In this document: positions 62,526 to 64,000 of the stretch, piece after piece
Layout: each line of letters begins with the position of its first letter
Numbering within the stretch: position 1 is the first letter of the stretch
Assembly: GCF_001347015.1 (NCBI RefSeq)
Contig: NZ_CFGI01000012.1
Span: 1-64,000, forward strand
DNA: 64,000 nucleotides
Reading direction: 5' to 3'
DNA from: Streptococcus pneumoniae
GTDB lineage: Bacteria; Bacillota; Bacilli; Lactobacillales; Streptococcaceae
Program-made: the position numbers and the translations under genes
Notes under the pieces: model-generated
Databases searched by the model: none
What the model was told of the DNA's origin: nothing
Seen by the model: the letters and a program-made list of their open reading frames with translations, nothing else

Positions 62526-63188
62526 TCATCTTACAAGGGAAAATGTTTTTACATCCTTAGCACCAGCTTCTTCCAACAGTTTCTTAACACGATTTATAGT
62601 TGCTCCTGTAGTATAGATATCATCTATAAGTAGGATTTTTTTAGGAATAGTGACTCCACTTTTAATAAAGAAAGGAAGTTCTGTCCCCAAGCGCTCTGAA
62701 CGATTTTTAGAAGAACTGGCTCTCTCTTCTCTTTTCCCTAGTAAATCCAGATACGAAAAACCTGCTGCATTGACCAAGCCCTCAACCTGATTAAATCCTC
62801 TATCAGCATATCTCTCCTTACTTAATGGAATGACTACAAATTGGTACTCTTTGTACTTTTTCAACTCCTCACTTAAAAATGAAGAAAAAACTTTTCTTAA
62901 AAGGAAGTCTCCATCAAATTTATATCGACTAAAAAAATCCTTCATAGCTTGATTGTAAGTGAAAATCGCTCTATGACTGACCTCAACTCCTTCTTTACAC
63001 CAAAATTGACAATCTTGACACTTTATTGACAATCCTATTTTCATACAGTTTGGACAGTACTCTTCTCCAATTCTCTCAAAAGTAGAATCACAATCTAAAC
63101 AAAGACAGGAGGCATCATTCTTCATAAGTAAGAGACTACTAAAAGTTAAAACAGTCTTCATAATCTGCCCACATAACAAGCACTTCAT
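62526..63188 (-). CDS. comFC: ComFC, phosphoribosyltransferase-like competence protein
   Basis: A 220-residue late competence protein. N-terminal zinc finger cysteines (CLLCGQIM, CLDCDSTF, CPNC, CQDC; ~3-65) and a C-terminal PRPP-type loop ILLIDDIYTTGATINR (~190-205). Acts with ComFA in single-stranded DNA uptake. Overlaps comFA by four bases. Confidence 0.94.
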   Translation of the reverse strand: MKCLLCGQIMKTVLTFSSLLLMKNDASCLCLDCDSTFERIGEEYCPNCMKIGLSIKCQDCQFWCKEGVEVSHRAIFTYNQAMKDFFSRYKFDGDFLLRKVFSSFLSEELKKYKEYQFVVIPLSKERYADRGFNQVEGLVNAAGFSYLDLLGKREERASSSKNRSERLGTELPFFIKSGVTIPKKILLIDDIYTTGATINRVKKLLEEAGAKDVKTFSLVR

Positions 63189-64000
63189 AGACCAGCCTCC
63201 TTATTCATCATCTGAATTTCCTTAATCGCCTTCTTGATTGAATCATTTAATCCATCATGGAAGAAAAGCAAATCTCCTGTCGGTCTATCCATGCTTCGTC
63301 CAACTCGTCCACCAATCTGAATCAAACTAGACTTGGTAAACAAACGATGGTTGGCCTCTACTACGAAAACATCCACGCAAGGGAAGGTAACTCCACGCTC
63401 CAAGATTGTCGTACTGATAAGTATTGTCAGTTCTCCATCTCGAAATGCTTGTACCTGCTCTAATCGATCCTCTGTTACAGAAGATACAAATCCAATTTTC
63501 TCATTTGGAAATTGCTCCTGTAAGATTTCTTTTAACTGTTCCCCTTTTTTAATTTCTGATGCAAAAATGAGTAAAGGATACGCTGTCTTTCTCTGTTTCT
63601 CAATATAAGACTTTAACTTTGGTGACAAACGATTTTTCTCTAAACAGTGATTAAAATCCGATAACCAGACAGGTTTAGGAATAATCAACGGATTTCCATG
63701 GAACCGTCTCGGTAAACTCAGTCTTTTTAGTTCTCCTAAACGGACCTTTTTATCCAACTCATCGGTCGAAGTCGCTGTTAAAAAGATTCTCAATCCATTC
63801 TCCTTTACACTATTCTTGACAGCGTGGTAAAGCGTGAAATTGTCAACATAAGGAAAAGCATCTACTTCATCCACTATCAGCAAATCAAAAGCTTGATAAA
63901 ATTTCAATAACTGATGGGTCGTCGCAACAACTAGTGGTGTTCGAAAATACGGCTTTGATTCTCCATGTAGGAGGGCTATCTCGCAAGCAAAATCATCTTG
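63185..64000 (-). CDS. comFA: ComFA, DNA translocation helicase (partial)
   Basis: C-terminal 271 codons of a superfamily 2 helicase that helps pull DNA in during transformation; the N-terminus lies beyond the window edge, where the frame is still open. Seen: TPLVVATTHQLL, Walker B/DEAD-type LLIVDEVDAFPY, LTATST, ISTTILERGVTFPCVDVFVV and QIGGRVGRSMDRPTGD (motif VI). An apparent start at 63907 is only an internal TTG. The promoter and its competence box are outside the window. Confidence 0.94.
   Translation of the reverse strand, partial: QDDFACEIALLHGESKPYFRTPLVVATTHQLLKFYQAFDLLIVDEVDAFPYVDNFTLYHAVKNSVKENGLRIFLTATSTDELDKKVRLGELKRLSLPRRFHGNPLIIPKPVWLSDFNHCLEKNRLSPKLKSYIEKQRKTAYPLLIFASEIKKGEQLKEILQEQFPNEKIGFVSSVTEDRLEQVQAFRDGELTILISTTILERGVTFPCVDVFVVEANHRLFTKSSLIQIGGRVGRSMDRPTGDLLFFHDGLNDSIKKAIKEIQMMNKEAGL

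Noticed and set aside
63185-63907. comFA read as a complete 240-residue gene
   Set aside because: The apparent start is an internal TTG. The frame stays open to the window edge and encodes upstream helicase sequence, so the gene is partial.

Overview
The window is a chromosomal segment of a mitis-group streptococcus (Streptococcus mitis/oralis/pneumoniae cluster). Evidence for this is the low-GC DNA, the YSIRK and LPXTG surface proteins, a CbpD-type choline-binding murein hydrolase, a PspC-like protein beside a TCS06-type two-component system, and a pneumococcal-style gene order (adc, dlt, glp, hslO-dus, pspC locus, TCS06, clpC-ctsR, thiamine ABC, cbpD, veg-dnaB-rplI-gdpP, hpf, comFC-comFA). 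Nearly everything is on the minus strand. The exceptions are hslO-dus and the three small toxin genes. No rRNA, tRNA, CRISPR array, intact insertion sequence or prophage was seen.

Region 1 (1-24.1 kb) is accessory surface and glycan biology. It opens with a 3771-residue LPXTG adhesin built from three beta modules, four DUF1542-like helical units and about 28 tandem ~78-residue repeats that show a higher-order three-unit pattern. Next come a lone Rpn/PD-(D/E)XK nuclease, a GH29 alpha-L-fucosidase and a GH2 beta-galactosidase. The last two lack secretion signals and sit behind a promoter whose -35 lies in a CcpA cre site. An M26 zinc metalloprotease with an N-terminal LPETG anchor follows.

Region 2 (24.1-26.5 kb) holds an SPFH protein and the most interesting element of the window. 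Three direct repeats with an exact 343-bp period each encode a 32-residue hydrophobic peptide with its own promoter and a convergent ~62-nt antisense RNA. That RNA shares the terminator and can pair across the toxin start codon through a direct repeat. This is the organisation of Fst/par type I toxin-antitoxin modules, here as a tandem triplet whose third copy has a damaged Shine-Dalgarno and -35.

Region 3 (26.5-44 kb) is housekeeping: zinc uptake adcRCBA with an AdcR operator, the D-alanylation operon dltXABCD (including the unlisted 43-residue dltX), an MFS exporter, the glycerol operon glpKOF with a cre site, an Mga-like regulator, and hslO (apparently leaderless) overlapping dus.

Region 4 (44-64 kb) has an LPXTG-anchored PspC-like protein and an isoprenylcysteine-methyltransferase-like membrane protein. 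Their promoters share the same 11-bp-phased heptad pair, consistent with control by the adjacent TCS06-like histidine kinase and response regulator. Then come a RUP-type repeat, clpC-ctsR with a CtsR box, a TPP-riboswitch-controlled thiamine/HMP transporter, cbpD with a competence sigma-factor box, the veg-dnaB-rplI-gdpP cluster, hpf with a cre site, and comFC-comFA running off the right edge.
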